In this document: piece after piece, positions 10,553 through 18,187 of the stretch
Layout of the letters: the number at the start of each line of letters is the position of its first letter
How positions within the stretch are numbered: position 1 is the stretch's first letter
From: Amphimedon queenslandica
Taxonomy: Eukaryota > Porifera > Demospongiae > Haplosclerida > Niphatidae
Length of the DNA: 23,575 bases
Direction of reading: 5' to 3'
Assembly: GCF_000090795.2 (NCBI RefSeq)
Contig: NW_003546373.1
Location: 184,881 to 208,455, forward strand
Notes under the pieces: model-generated
The model's input: only the letters and a program-made list of their open reading frames with translations
The model's database searches: none
Told to the model about the DNA's origin: nothing
Made by a program: the position numbers and the translations under genes

Positions 10553-11604
10553 TAATGACAACAAATGTAGTATCTTTTTGGCAGCTCTGCCAATGTTGTG
10601 TAATAAGATCTACATTCTATACTGTACATGCATGATTGAATGTTAGGAGTGTAGCATAGAAACAATGTCAAATTGTAATCTCTTGCCCGTGATTTCCTCA
10701 TAAAAGCTAACATAGTGGGAACAAGCAACAGACAACTGCCAGTAATACTAAGAGGAGTCTATTACACAAACACAAGGTACAGGTACACTACAGAATACAT
10801 GCCACCAACTCCACAAGATATACATAACATGCACATGTACTTTAGAGTCAAAATAAACAATGTAATGTCTCCATTATCATGTACATGTATTGAAGGATGC
10901 CAGTTGGGTAATGGGCTATGCCTATTTGACCAAGCACCTGGTTATCACCACAAACCCAATATGGTATAGATCACTACTCTTTATTCTTCCCATACATAGC
11001 TATATAAAATACTAATATACACACATGAATGAGTTAAAATACATTTGTAAATCTAAGTCAATAATAAATATATTTCTTATACAAAATGATAAGTTTATAA
11101 TAAAAGAGAGTATTCATTGTTATTATTAAAAACAATTGTGCGATTCGGTACGGCCGGTAACCGGTTTTATAATCAACAGATACACTGAGGGAATTGCTAT
11201 AGAGGGCAATGAAGTAAACATAGGGCAATGATAATGATAACACTCCTAATCACTGATCATCATCATAATATTCACTACCAACACTGAACCTAACACACAA
11301 TGGAACAGAAACTACCTTCATTACAAGCATTACTGACAATAAACTATTTGAAAGGATAGATAGTACAGATATTACAGATAGTAGACATGATATATACATG
11401 TGGATTGTGTGGATACAAATATGTAGTCATCCATGTATCTCTTTTTAAGATTCTCCACAATCGAGGACTCTTGTATCTTTACTAAAAGAACCATGTCCTC
11501 CACACCACTCGACTTCTTGTTCCTACTTTGCCAGTGGTAAGCCTAGTCAAGAGGAGAAATGAGGGAGACAATCATTTAATATGAAATCTCGTTGAACCTA
11601 CCAT
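79..11604 (-). CDS. MYO1E: Long-tailed class I myosin (MYO1E/MYO1F type), 24 exons, 3' end outside window
   Basis: Actin-based membrane motor. Coding exons in transcript order: 11602-11604 (ATG only), 11417-11542, 10315-10404, 9956-10138, 9755-9844, 9597-9674, 9317-9401, 9156-9259, 8287-8419, 7806-8002, 7245-7325, 7017-7187, 6606-6692, 6203-6286, 5244-5329, 5040-5121, 4569-4675, 3955-4053, 3333-3477, 2800-2914, 2484-2594, 1390-1508, 527-612, 79-228. All reading phases agree across junctions, giving about 870 codons. The protein has a P-loop GESGAGKT (residues 106-113), switch I NNNSSRF (158-164), switch II DIYGFE (382-387), one IQ motif (about 693-712) and a TH1 tail. Family members of this type are about 1,100 residues and end in TH2 and SH3 domains, which must lie beyond position 79. 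The match to vertebrate MYO1E/F is near collinear, with almost no gaps, from the first residues onward. The start ATG has A at -3 and G at +4 (from the intron in genomic DNA; G of GCT after splicing). Two introns begin with GC. No frame breaks were seen. Confidence 0.96.
613..1389 (-). other. Myosin intron between exons 22 and 23
   Basis: AT-rich. I see no gene, repeat unit or RNA in it. Donor GTAAGC, acceptor GATAG. Confidence 0.6.
1640..2375. repeat. Diverged tandem repeat island related to the composite repeat
   Basis: Units of about 175 bp are marked by CATAAGGACATC at 1779 and 1955 and CATTAGGACATC at 2129. Each is followed by AATAT(G/T/A)TATCAGAAAATGTAA and GAGCCATTTTTT or a close variant. 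The order of words matches the units at 19747-20400 (GGACATGTATATGTATCAG, GCCATTTTTGA), so the two are likely distant relatives. It fills the myosin intron between exons 21 and 22. Confidence 0.6.
2690..2736. repeat. (ACATGT)n hexamer repeat
   Basis: A run of about seven ACATGT units with one break (GCATGT). Each unit is self-complementary, so the run can fold on itself. Similar short runs occur throughout the introns and spacers, for example 3605-3627, 3841-3860, 6958-6971, 7532-7553 and 9430-9450. Confidence 0.9.
2800..2914 (-). CDS. MYO1E: Myosin exon 20: converter end and single IQ motif
   Basis: It encodes [20 protein letters not shown] followed by [18 protein letters not shown]. The IQ motif (IQxxxR, here IQKAWR) is the light-chain or calmodulin binding site of the neck. 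Only one IQ motif precedes the tail, as in vertebrate MYO1E and MYO1F and unlike short-tailed MYO1 types, which have several. Confidence 0.93.
3001..3200. mobile_element. Possible inverted-repeat (MITE-like) element
   Basis: The word AGCTGGTAATTTTGG near 3010-3026 recurs inverted as CCAAAATCACCAGCT near 3177-3192, with looser pairing beyond (TTGGTGAATTTGG against AATTCACCAAATT). The ends and target duplication are unclear. It lies in the myosin intron between exons 19 and 20. Confidence 0.4.
4059..4132. repeat. (AG)n-(ACAG)n microsatellite before myosin exon 18
   Basis: About 42 bases of AG repeat followed by about 32 bases of ACAG repeat. On the transcribed sense (minus) strand it is CT-rich and ends five bases before the exon 18 acceptor, so it supplies the polypyrimidine tract. 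Confidence 0.95.
5168..5220. repeat. (ACATGT)n / (ATATGT)n hexamer repeat
   Basis: About 50 bases of ACATGT units interrupted by ATATGT variants, in the short myosin intron between exons 15 and 16. Confidence 0.9.
5824..6045. repeat. Single-unit copy of the composite repeat, in a myosin intron
   Basis: It starts with CAGGGTTTCCCACAAAGCATT (5824-5844), the same terminus as the copy at 19655. The shared word GAGCTGACAAGCACTACAAT and one internal unit (GAGCAACTTTGAAAATTCAT to GCCATTTTTGACAAAATTTGG) follow. No right-hand terminus was found; the similarity fades near 6030-6045. Confidence 0.7.
6311..6475. mobile_element. 165-bp MITE-like element with TA target duplication
   Basis: The left end starts CAGTATAGTGG and the right end reads CCGTATAGGGG on the opposite strand. 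The arms continue for about 42 bases (about 33 matching, by eye), including the inner words TTTGCGAAT and ATTCGCAAA. TA flanks both ends (6309-6310 and 6476-6477). This is the form of a Tc1/mariner-type non-autonomous element. It sits in the myosin intron between exons 13 and 14 and has no coding capacity. Confidence 0.75.
7017..7325 (-). CDS. MYO1E: Myosin exons 11-12: switch II and relay
   Basis: Exon 11 (7245-7325, 27 codons) carries [11 protein letters not shown], the switch II motif. Exon 12 (7017-7187, 57 codons) carries [20 protein letters not shown] and then [13 protein letters not shown]. Both are phase 0. The acceptor of exon 11 sits directly behind an ACATGTACATGT repeat rather than a pyrimidine tract. 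Confidence 0.95.
7804..7805 (-). other. GC 5' splice site after myosin exon 10
   Basis: The exon ends GTGAAG and the intron begins GCAAGG. Using this site keeps FDWLVK-MVNTAM collinear with vertebrate MYO1E. The nearest GT alternative (GTGAAG, six bases earlier) would remove two conserved-length residues. GC-AG introns are a known minor class, and AG|GCAAG is their usual form. Confidence 0.8.
7806..8419 (-). CDS. MYO1E: Myosin exons 9-10: upper motor with the TEDS-rule site
   Basis: Exon 9 (8287-8419) begins [10 protein letters not shown] and contains [12 protein letters not shown]. Exon 10 (7806-8002) contains [21 protein letters not shown] and [14 protein letters not shown], and ends FDWLVK. 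The exon 10 acceptor at 8002/8003 is set by phase: the preceding exon leaves one base, giving [13 protein letters not shown], which aligns without a gap to vertebrate MYO1E. Counting 16 residues back from DALSK lands on the glutamate of TES, so the TEDS position looks permanently acidic. The intron between the two exons holds a long GA-rich repeat. Confidence 0.92.
8008..8194. repeat. GA/GGGA-rich simple repeat before myosin exon 10
   Basis: Nearly pure purine for about 185 bases on the plus strand. On the sense strand of the myosin it is a long C/T tract ending just before the exon 10 acceptor at 8002/8003. Confidence 0.95.
8420..9155 (-). other. Myosin intron between exons 8 and 9
   Basis: AT-rich with several ACATGT clusters (about 8480-8498, 8740-8756, 9010-9031, 9066-9083). 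No coding sequence recognised. Confidence 0.6.
9315..9316 (-). other. GC 5' splice site after myosin exon 7
   Basis: The exon ends ATGAGAG and the intron begins GCAAGA. There is no usable GT before the frame meets a stop. Joining here to exon 8 at 9259 gives [18 protein letters not shown], gap-free against vertebrate MYO1E. This is the second GC-AG intron in the gene. Confidence 0.85.
9597..9844 (-). CDS. MYO1E: Myosin exons 5-6: switch I region
   Basis: Exon 5 (9755-9844) carries [21 protein letters not shown] and exon 6 (9597-9674) continues with GKYVEIQF and ends FLLEK. The switch I asparagines, serines and arginine are all present, and the exon junction falls between RF and GKY. Intron 5 (9675-9754) is only 80 nt and contains ACATGT repeats. 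Confidence 0.95.
9956..10138 (-). CDS. MYO1E: Myosin exon 4: P-loop / nucleotide-binding exon
   Basis: Sixty-one codons in phase 0, with acceptor TATAG and donor GTAGAT. It encodes the conserved run from [12 protein letters not shown] through the Walker A loop GESGAGKT to GGGQDVQ. The lysine and threonine of GKT, which bind the ATP phosphates and Mg2+, are both intact, so an active ATPase is expected. Confidence 0.97.
10405..11416 (-). other. Myosin intron 2
   Basis: The longest single intron of the myosin in this window. Apart from the TA repeat and ACATGT runs it holds no recognisable gene. A small GC-rich palindromic spot (CCGGTAACCGG, about 11153-11163) is present. Confidence 0.55.
10495..10549. 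repeat. (TA)n microsatellite in myosin intron 2
   Basis: More than 50 bases of almost perfect TA repeat, next to an ACATGT cluster (10463-10490). Confidence 0.95.
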
Positions 11605-12022
11605 TTTCTCTCTTCAGGATAATTTACTCTTGAAGTTAAAAGTAGGTGAGGCCGTTTCAGGATTGTCCTCACTTTCTTGTCCTTTTTAGGCTTGCAGCCA
11701 CCTCGACAGAAGACACTACACACACCGGCAGTTCCTCAATGACCAATAATTCATAATTTTTAATTTAACTATTACTCCTCCCTAGTTACCGCCCGGATAC
11801 AGGGAGATCCCCTTGACCACGTGTTCCACCCAGCCACGCCTTCTTTTCGACCACGCCTCGTTCAGCTCCAAGGAATCAGCCACACCTTTTCCTGGTTTAT
11901 CAGGATATTACCCTATCTTCTCTAAATAAGTCCCTGGTCCACAAGGAAAGACAGACATAAAGAGGTCGTTCAAAGAAGAAAAGAAGCTCTGTTCCTTGTG
12001 CTTCGCTTCGCAATAATACAGA
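11605..12022. promoter_or_regulatory. Divergent promoter region between myosin and PH-SH2 genes
   Basis: Only 418 bases separate the two start codons, so both 5' UTRs and promoters must fit here unless unseen upstream exons exist. It is more GC-rich than its surroundings. It contains an E-box CACGTG (11818-11823) and two CCACGCC motifs (11834-11840, 11851-11857), a KLF/GC-box-like word, followed by a related CCACACC. No convincing TATA box is seen. Transcription starts are not visible from sequence alone. Confidence 0.6.
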
Positions 12023-13012
12023 ATGTCTGGGGGCCTGTCGCTGGATGGCTTGTACTATGGGAAGCTTCCTGTCGTTGGCAAGAGAGATGTAAGCAATATT
12101 GGCTTGGCGTGGCTTTAGCATATTTTAGTTAAATTGTTTCATCAGCTAGCCACTGCTAATTATAATCGAAAAGGATTGTTGCAATGAGTGAGAGAGAGAG
12201 CTATCATTTTTTGTAATTTGTAGAATAATTATCAAAGTATTTTTTTGCTTCAAAAAAGATGTACTCAATACAAGCCTATAATGTCTCCTAGCCACTTTAA
12301 TACCTTGCTATATGACATTGTGGTATATCCCTTAGTCTTTCTGCCTTGTTGTGATACTGGATCATGAAACAATGATTACAATCTTTCAAACTATTAGCTG
12401 CCATAACCACAACCAATATATACTGTGCATGTATGTGTAATACATGAAGGGCCTACTGACTTGTTTGTTTTATTAGCCCAATGTTCACTTTCTTTATCCT
12501 GTATATCATATATTATTCTGTACTGGTCTATTATTAGGGTCGTGTGTACGTGTCACGTATCCCCTCTTCCATGCGTGCAAGCTCATTATGCATATGTGCA
12601 TTAGTTCTAAAAGCATGTTGTCTCAAAACAAACTGTCTTCAATTTATTTTCAAAAACTGTCCGTGTTGTAAATGGAATGGTTGGATAAACATGTTGTGGT
12701 GATAGGGTCTGCTGTCATTCCTTGTAGTTGGGGAACTTGTTTGCTTTATAACTCCCCGTGTATGCATTGCTCAAGATTTTTATACGCTGTTAGAGTTTTG
12801 TTGATCTTTAAGTTAAACTTTCACTGTGTGCTATTGAAACGTTGGATTAATAATAGCCTCTTATTGTTGATGTCCTTTTATTGTTGAGTCTTCTCTCTCC
12901 CCCTCTCTCTCTCTTTCTTGCAATTGCTATTGTATATTGCTATTGTATTGTTGATGTCCTTTTATTGTTGACTCTTCTCTCCCCCCCCTCTCTCTCTCCC
13001 TCTCTCTCTCCC

Positions 13013-13062
<50 letters not shown>

Positions 13063-14017
13063 TCTCTTTCTTGCAATTGCTATTGTAAAAATATTTCTTT
13101 CCCTCTCTTCTCTCCTACTCTCAGTGGCTGTTATATTACATAGAAGTATCAGAGAAGCACTTTCACATATTCGAAGGCAATGAAAATCCATCAAGATCAC
13201 GAAAGGTGAGTGAGACAGCCATTATTAGCTCACGGGGTCACAATTTATTCCATTGTATCCTGTGGATACATAAACATGCCAAAAATCCCTTGCATCACCG
13301 ATGTACTGTAACTATGATTGTACTGTAGCTATGAGTGGCTTCTTTTTGTCAATGTGTCTCCATTAACTGTAGGCAATGTAGTCAATGTGTTGTTTTCACT
13401 GCCAATAAGGATACACAAAAATCCATTAGCATTGCATTAAAGCCTGTGTTGTTTGTGCCTCTAGTGCTGAGTCTGCTATTGTGATAGGAAGAGTGACTCA
13501 CATACGCCTAGACACAGTTTCAACTAGAAAAGGAATTATTGAGCAAATTATTCACTTTATTAATAAAACATTATTTCATTTTGGAGCATTCTTATGCAAC
13601 ATTTGTGGGCCCATTTGGCCTAAGATGATTCAATTAATATTGTTTATCCTCGAACCTCACAAGTGCTCTTTGTAGTATTACTAGTGGAGGGTGCCTTTCG
13701 CCCACACAAACTGACTCTAATCTCAGAAAATACATTTTAAATTTCCTTTATAGATTTTCCCAAAGTCTTTACATGTAAGTGATGTGTGGGTGATGTGCTT
13801 TTATATTTTAGTTGTTGAACCATGAGTTGTTTGCACAAACAATAATGTTGTGTACTAAGATTATAAATACATGTATGTGTACATGTACATTGCATGTAAT
13901 GGATTCGGTGCTATAATGTAATGTTTCTCTTTTCTCTTCCTTTCCCCTTTCTCTCTCTCTCCCTTCTTCACTCCCTCTCTCTCTCTCTCTCTCTCCCTCT
14001 CTCCCTCCCTCCCTCCC

Positions 14018-14069
<52 letters not shown>

Positions 14070-14664
14070 TCTCTTCTTCCCTCCCTCTCTCTCTCCCTCT
14101 CCCTCTCCATCAGCATTTACAGAGTTTGGAGATACATAGCTCTGACAGAACTGGAGCAGAAGGCAAAGACAAGAAAAATGATTTTAAATTCTATTACGAT
14201 AGAGGAAGTGGAGGAAAATACATATTTAAGGTAACCATGGGAGATCAATTATGGCATGAAATTAATACCAACTAACAATCATAATTATCATTAAAAATCT
14301 AGTGTACATTTACATGAGTGATGCTACAGTTATTATTATTATTATTACTACTACCAATTTAGTCAATCACAGTCCTTATATGATACGTGTAGGCATGTGC
14401 ACATGCTGTTCATGCATGTAGGCTGTAGTGGATAGTAATTCTTCTATATATAGTATTGATTATACATGTACTGTACCTTGTGTAACTTCAATGGAACTGT
14501 GTAAGATCACAGGAACTCTCCTGTAGTAAAGTGTAGCCATGGGATAGTACATTGTACTTGCATGCAGTTTTATGAGGTTAAATATCATAGCTTCATTTCT
14601 TATCTAGTGTCAGAAGCAAGACAAAAGACAATTATGGATTAGTACTTTAGAGAAACTCATTCAA
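12023..14664 (+). CDS. PH-SH2 adaptor exons 1-4: pleckstrin-homology-like domain
   Basis: The four exons join to give GLYYGKLPVVGKRDWLLYYI, then EVSEKHFHIFEG, a KKNDFKFYYDRG block, GGKYIFKCQK and RQLWISTLEKLIQ. The alternating strands followed by a C-terminal helix with a central tryptophan (LW in RQLWISTLEKL) are the PH signature. Basic residues near the first strands (K14, K20, R21) could contact phosphoinositides. I read the fold from the pattern only; similarity to any named PH family is weak. Confidence 0.75.
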
Positions 14665-17600
14665 GTAATGATAATATGCATGTATGAGTACTGTCAGTCT
14701 ATTGTGTTGTTTATATACGAGTACTATCACTTATTGTGTTGTGATAATGCATGAGTGTACAATTGTCAAGTGGCATTAGCTGTTTCATGTATTATTATAG
14801 GCAGTTGTTTCAAGTGTCTCCATTGACATTGAAAGTTAATTATGGAAAGAGTAAAGCTTTTTTAGCAACCATTAGGCACTGTGCATGAAGGAAATGAAAC
14901 CTTAATGTGTTCATTATTGTCCTTTGTGGCCTGATCCACAATGCAAGCTAAGCTTGCCAAGCCTAAATGATTTTAATGGCTTCAGTAAATTATTTTGTGA
15001 TGTCCAAGAATGAGTGTACACGTGATCAACAAGTTTATTAAGTTATTTTTCCAGAGAAAAGCTAGTACTCAGTCACACACACATACCATAGGATTGCCAC
15101 CTGATTTTCCAAAGATTATCAATAATGTGTTTGCCTGGTACTAGATTATTTTTCCAGAGAAGAGATAGTACACACATACCATAAGATTGCTTTATTCATT
15201 CCAAAAATTATTTATTGCTTTTACTATTCCAAAGATTATCATTTGTCTTTGTCTGTTTAGAAAAGAGATTATTACGAAAGAGGCATACTAAGAGAAGAGA
15301 ATGACTTCAGTACATCACTACCAACTTCACCGAGTCTCACTGCAGTCGAGGTACCCCAACCGCCCCCTCGCTCAACGACCCTACCCGGCAGCCATCCTCA
15401 CCACATACAAACAACACCCCCTCCTCCTCCTCATTCGAACAGACACCACAAACGGGACAGTGGATTTGTAAGCGGAACGGGCGTCGTCTCTCAAGGCGGA
15501 GGCTACCGTGGCGGGTGTAGTGCCGATGGAGAAATCTGCCACATGAAAAGCAACAGTGGAGATAGCTCTGTGGTCCATAACACAGCTGTTAAGCTCACTA
15601 AGCAAAGCAACAGTGCCGATGGGAGCTTCATGCACGGGCAATCGTCACAATCAATAGATGAGGAGGAAGATGATCTGAGTAGATACGACTGGTACTGGGG
15701 ACCGATGAGTAGAGACGAGTGTGAGAGAAGTCTCAAAGAGAAAGGACAGATCGGGAATTTCGTCGTGAGGAAGAACGACAGAGGAAGCTACATCATGAGT
15801 TTCTGGTGAGAAGATGCTAATGTACACAACCAAAAGCATAACAGTTGATGTTTGTGGGTTGGATCTGTGGATGTGCGTTGGCTGGTGTTTGTTGTGAATT
15901 GATTATTTCCTTTTTAGGAGAAAAGACGGTGTCCATCATCACAAGATAGCAAAATGTGGCCCTCTTTACAAGTTTGAGAAATCGGTGAGTGTCATTGAAT
16001 ATACGGCACAATAGTACGTGCTGTACGTTGGATATCTTTGTTTAGTTTTGGCAAAAAGAATATCATGATCTTTGTCCAAACAAAAACTACTGCACATTTG
16101 TGCATATTTATTTAGTTAACCGATTGCTTTGTGCTCCTTTCAACTTGTTTATATCAAATGAGTAGCTTTTAAGTGGCTCATTATGATAGAGCTAATGACC
16201 TTCACCTTTATCCAGTAACAAATGAATATTTCAATATGTACATATTAAGCATTGAGTAGTAGATTATTTTGTGTATAAAGTTAACAGTTTTGGGTCTGTT
16301 TGAAGTATTAATGTGAAGGCATGCATACTGTACATGCGTAATACTGTAATTGCATTCGGAACATTCTCGCAATCAGTTACTGTTTGTATAAAATTGTTTG
16401 TTGCTTCACTTTCAGTACATAAATCGAATTCATGTGAAATATGTGAACAGTCACATTGTTAGCCTTAACCATGCATACTTATAAGCATAAACTACATACA
16501 CTGTGTATAGCAATTTATGAATTCGTGTGAAATACATGTATGTGAACAGCTACATTGTTCTACTTGTATGAGCATAACCTACACAGCAATTTATGAATCT
16601 GGATTTTCAAAAACTGTTCATTTAATTTTATTTATTTGTAGGCTGTCAATGCTGATGGGATGGGTATACCTGATCTCCTGGACACATACATGAAACACTG
16701 TACTGATAAAACAATAGGACCTTATGGAGGAGAGCTCTATCCTACGTATGATCAAGCATGGAACCCACCAGGTAGGATGTTACATGTATGTACACCCATT
16801 GATAATCTTCCTTTAATTGTTACACTATTGATTTACATGTTTGCATGTATTGTGTATGTCTTTTTTCTTAAGCTACAAAGCTTAAAGTACATAAAGTACA
16901 TGTATATACACATGTACCAATACCACTATAACTACATGTACATGTACACCCGTACATTTATCAAGAGTACGTAATGGGGTGGGGTCATGTATTCTTGGAT
17001 TCATGTAGTAACTTAAATGGCCTTCTTGTCCTGTAGTTTGTGAGCATTTTGAAAAAGGATGTACATGTATTGAAATACAATGTATGATGGCAAATGCTAA
17101 CATATCACCCCAAATTTTTATTACATTTTCTGATGTACATGTACTGTACATGTATGTGTTGGAAGTCAGAACCACTGTGTACAAAATCATTTTCTTTTAT
17201 GAAAATGGCCATTCATATTTAGAATCTATATACATGTATACTGTAGAGCTTAAAAATTTGGATTGTTAAAATTTAGCAAATTACATGTAACTCTAAAAGA
17301 GGTAATTTTTTTGCAAAATTTTAACCATGTGCATGCTGCTATCAAATTGGAGAATAAAATTTTGACAAAGTGACCTCAGTTTTCTTGTTATGATAGTTAG
17401 TGTCAGTTCTATTGTGTCTTGGTTCTGTTGGAATGTCCAATAATTTACTGACAATGCTCTACTGTAAACATCATCTTTTATTCTTTTTTTAGAAATTGAT
17501 TTCAACAAATTTGGTTCCGTACTTAATCAGCAAATGCAAGCAACTGGAGCAAAGAGACTCTTCAAACCAGGACTGGAGATGGACGGGAACACGTACGGCG

Positions 17601-18187
17601 GAATGTCACTCAAACAAATAAAAGACGTTATAGACAAGACGGAAGCAAGCAGCAACGAGTCTTTCATACTCCCCAGCGCTGTAAAGACACCATTCCCTGC
17701 TCCGGTACCAATAGTAAAACACCCAATAGTCCCAACGACTAGTAAGCAACCAGTAATGCCACCAACTAATAAAACAGGCCCTCCAACTAAACACAAACCA
17801 TTACCTGCTCCTCCTAAAAAGCCTCCACCAGGATATGTCAACTTATTACCAACTAACTTACCTCCTGCTAATTCAGGCGGACATAACCGGACGCCCAGTA
17901 CAGATTACAATAGTGAAGAGGAGGAGTATGATGATGATGATCAGGAGGTCTACATTGCTCCGGGTGAGATTGAAGACGAGCACCCAATATATGAGAATCA
18001 TGGCCCCACTGGCTCGTCGCTCCAACCAAACAGTCCTTATGCTAACGTATCGTATGATAATAACGGAGGAGGCGGGGCACCTGGGGCTGGTGGATTATAT
18101 CAGAATGTTACTTACGATGGAAAACCTCACACACCCCCACGTCAAATCAAACCAAGTCCTTCACCCAGTAGACCGCGACGCAAGTAA
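12023..18187 (+). CDS. PH-SH2 adaptor with proline-rich and multi-YxN tail, 8 exons, complete
   Basis: Likely cytoplasmic tyrosine-kinase signalling adaptor. Exons: 12023-12088, 13125-13205, 14114-14230, 14608-14664, 15261-15805, 15918-15984, 16642-16771, 17493-18187; all phases agree, giving 585 residues. Order: PH domain (about 9-107), low-complexity linker with PPPR and PPPPPH (108-250), SH2 domain (about 251-345), proline-rich stretch (about 420-468), then an acidic, tyrosine-rich tail to RPRRK. No kinase, SH3 or PTB domain is present. Compared with known PH+SH2 proteins, SH3BP2 has PH-proline-SH2, STAP has PH-SH2 without such a tail, GRB7 adds an RA domain, and Gab has PH plus tyrosines but no SH2. 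I find no clear ortholog. The ATG at 12023 opens a short first exon in the GC-richer promoter zone; no earlier in-frame coding was recognised. The gene is divergent from the myosin. Confidence 0.9.
12089..13124 (+). other. PH-SH2 intron 1
   Basis: Apart from the CT-rich tract near its 3' end I see nothing coding. First introns next to promoters often hold enhancers, but no specific site can be supported here. Confidence 0.5.
12893..13070. repeat. CT-rich simple repeat before PH-SH2 exon 2
   Basis: C/T tract in two blocks, on the sense strand, about 55 bases before the exon 2 acceptor. The flanking words TGTCCTTTTATTGTTGA and TTTCTTGCAATTGCTATTGTA occur twice (12869-12934 and 12952-13087), so the tract lies inside a tandem duplication whose second copy has expanded. 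Confidence 0.9.
13928..14109. repeat. CT-rich simple repeat before PH-SH2 exon 3
   Basis: About 180 bases of C/T (CTCT and CCCT mixtures) on the sense strand, reaching to within a few bases of the exon 3 acceptor at 14113. Confidence 0.95.
15040..15245. repeat. Imperfect tandem duplication in PH-SH2 intron 4
   Basis: The word TATTTTTCCAGAGAA is followed by ACACATACCATA(G/A)GATTG and later TCCAAAGATTATCA. The set occurs at about 15043-15121 and again at about 15147-15241, a period near 105 bases. Confidence 0.6.
15690..16771 (+). CDS. PH-SH2 adaptor: SH2 domain (end of exon 5, exons 6-7)
   Basis: The domain opens WYWGPMSRDECERSL, with the helix A arginine of the SR pair at residue 258. It continues GNFVVRKNDRGSYIMSFW, with the phosphotyrosine-binding arginine of the FLVR motif at residue 277. 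HHHKIAKCGPLYKFEKS and IPDLLDTYMKH follow, matching strand D and helix B. All residues needed for phosphotyrosine binding are present, so the domain should be functional. Reading past exon 5 without splicing meets a TGA right after the tryptophan, so intron 5 must be removed. Confidence 0.92.
16425..16595. repeat. Imperfect tandem duplication in PH-SH2 intron 6
   Basis: GAATTC(A/G)TGTGAAATA, TGTGAACAG and ACATTGTT, then AGCATAAACTACA/AGCATAACCTACA, occur twice about 90 bases apart. Confidence 0.6.
16772..17492 (+). other. PH-SH2 intron 7
   Basis: AT-rich with several ACATGT runs (for example near 16933-16950 and 17130-17155). No gene seen. Confidence 0.55.
17493..18187 (+). CDS. PH-SH2 adaptor exon 8: proline-rich and multi-YxN tail
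   Basis: This last exon holds 230 codons plus a TAA stop. A proline-rich segment (residues about 420-468) includes KPLPAPPKKPPPGY, a plausible SH3 ligand. Five tyrosines are in YxN context: Y469 (YVNL), Y521 (YENH), Y537 (YANV), Y542 (YDNN) and Y557 (YQNV). YxN is the known binding preference of the Grb2 SH2 domain once phosphorylated. Acidic residues precede several of the tyrosines (EEEEYDDDD, QEVYIAP), a context many tyrosine kinases favour. The end is basic (SRPRRK). Confidence 0.9.

Noticed and set aside
12881-13200. Open frames on both strands over the CT tract
   Set aside because: Low-complexity translations (LS-rich or ER-rich) of a simple repeat; the real coding part is 13125-13205 in another frame.
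15543-15809. Stand-alone short SH2 protein ending SFW-stop
   Set aside because: The TGA appears only if intron 5 is retained; the donor TG|GTGAGA and the matching phase of exon 6 restore a full SH2 domain.
17527-17841. Minus-strand open frame opposite PH-SH2 exon 8
   Set aside because: Shadow of the coding exon: glycine-rich because the sense strand is proline-rich. No start context or family match.
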